Shown here piece by piece: positions 63,347 to 64,000 of a stretch of 64,000 bases of DNA; within the stretch, counting starts at the first letter, position 1; each line of letters opens with the position of its first letter. Location of the stretch: NCBI GenBank assembly GCA_012797975.1, contig JAAZOD010000009.1:1-64000 (forward strand). The letters run 5' to 3'. A program made the position numbers and the translations under genes. The DNA comes from Pelolinea sp. GTDB taxonomy: Bacteria; Chloroflexota; Anaerolineae; Anaerolineales; Anaerolineaceae. The notes beneath the pieces are model-generated. The model did not search any database. It was given only the letters and a program-made list of their open reading frames with translations, and was not told the origin of the DNA.

Positions 63347-64000
63347 GTCCCAACATTGCTTGCAATATTTTTATTGCGTAACCTCGTTGTAATTCATCAT
63401 GAAATCGTTGGTTTCGATAATTTCTCAAACAATTGTAACAGCTGGTATCCTCTCCACAGCTACAGGCTTCCATCTTCTTCAAAGCTGATTCAGCTGCATC
63501 CCTTAGGTGGTCTTTAATATTTTCAACATGTCCTGCCCCACCCGGAACAGTGTCATAAAGGATGAATGATGGGCTGCTTCCAAAATAGCGGTAATACAAC
63601 GTTCCATCAATATCGTCTCTTCGGATCCCTTGTGACTCACTTGCGCCTTCAAGCAAAGCATACAACAAGCTTCGGTAAGCAGCATCTATACGCAATGGTT
63701 GGGGGATCCCTTGTATGCTAATTTCCAGAACATCGGTAAGATAATGATGCCCAATGTCACGTATGATTACTTTACCATTACAGGGTTGGTTCGTAATAGG
63801 ATTGTTATGCCCATGATTGGCATTTGCCTTTCCTAGAGGGACTCCACCGGGGCCGAATTTTATTGCCTCACCCCAACCACAAGTTTCGCAAATTCTAAAT
63901 CCTTGCCCATATCCATCATTTACAAGCGCCATCCAGCCATATTTGGAATAACGTCTTTGAGTAACCAAGTTCAAGCTCTCATCGAGCGTCATTTCAGTAG
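63339..64000 (-). CDS. DUF1998-type protein, N-terminus outside window
   Basis: At least 219 residues are visible; the frame stays open to the window end, so ATG 63992 is internal. It contains I-C-E-T-C-G-W-G-E-A, a Y-D-T-V-P-G-G-A-G-H core and the Cys cluster C-S-C-G-E-D-T-S-C-Y-N-C-L-R-N-Y-R-N-Q, the C-terminal zinc region of DUF1998 proteins. Such ends are found on MrfA-like helicases and on DrmB of DISARM defence systems; only the missing upstream part can tell. It is coupled to the downstream unknown gene. Confidence 0.8.
   Translation of the reverse strand, partial: TEMTLDESLNLVTQRRYSKYGWMALVNDGYGQGFRICETCGWGEAIKFGPGGVPLGKANANHGHNNPITNQPCNGKVIIRDIGHHYLTDVLEISIQGIPQPLRIDAAYRSLLYALLEGASESQGIRRDDIDGTLYYRYFGSSPSFILYDTVPGGAGHVENIKDHLRDAAESALKKMEACSCGEDTSCYNCLRNYRNQRFHDELQRGYAIKILQAMLGHD

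Overview
The window reads as a chromosomal stretch of a Chloroflexota bacterium, probably class Anaerolineae. This is judged from protein character and gene neighbourhoods, not from a search. Supporting signs are moderate GC, many Thr/Pro-rich SH3 and lipoproteins, DUF2804, DUF2085, a MoxR/DUF58 pair, an Asp23-nusB pair of the monoderm type and a pyrophosphate-type phosphofructokinase. Coding density is high, and most genes lie in short runs with ATGA overlaps, separated by clear intrinsic terminators.

Layout. Positions 1-4055 (minus): rpoD-type sigma factor, TPR protein and truncated ndk behind a clear sigma-70 promoter, plus an RluA-type pseudouridine synthase. 4113-11351: ABM monooxygenase/alcohol dehydrogenase pair, P1 peptidase, amino-acid permease with a Usp-like tail, zinc-ribbon and SH3 proteins, patatin. 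11474-16377 (plus): smpB, a divergent MIO-type ammonia-lyase, L,D-transpeptidase, DUF2085, pgeF, DUF167. 16379-24308: zinc-ribbon coiled coil, orphan response regulator with two promoters, hsp20, thioredoxin, murA with Asp at the fosfomycin-target Cys, SIS isomerase, GNAT, rpe and a protein kinase. 24360-30816: SH3 protein, MoxR/DUF58, lon-hsp20 operon, DUF4405.

32308-38233 (plus) is the most interesting block. It holds a lipoprotein, a 38-residue single-pass microprotein, MBOAT acyltransferase, SGNH protein, second SGNH-like lipoprotein with Cys in place of Ser, acyl carrier protein and AMP-forming acyl ligase. The parts list matches the Dlt (teichoic acid D-alanylation) pathway, including a DltX-like peptide ending W-I-Y-Q-G-F. 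I infer an uncharacterised cell-surface acylation system.

38327-52280 is mainly housekeeping: GT87-like transferase, PPi-type PFK, two Nudix genes, rsmD, gtrA, UDP-xylose synthase-like SDR, scpB, pseudouridine synthase, NERD-like protein, plsX, tRNA-Leu(GAG), tatD, phosphohexomutase, mnmA and trmI. 52463-59482 has a P-loop protein, tyrosine recombinase, larA preceded by a coupled 28-codon upstream ORF, asp23-nusB, a lipoprotein and an MFS transporter. From 59623 the window becomes accessory: an MrfA-like helicase carrying an HNH motif, an AT-rich 570-bp gap, then a minus-strand pair (unknown gene with a broken start at an A7 tract, and the C-terminal part of a DUF1998 protein running off the end) that may be the edge of a defence locus.
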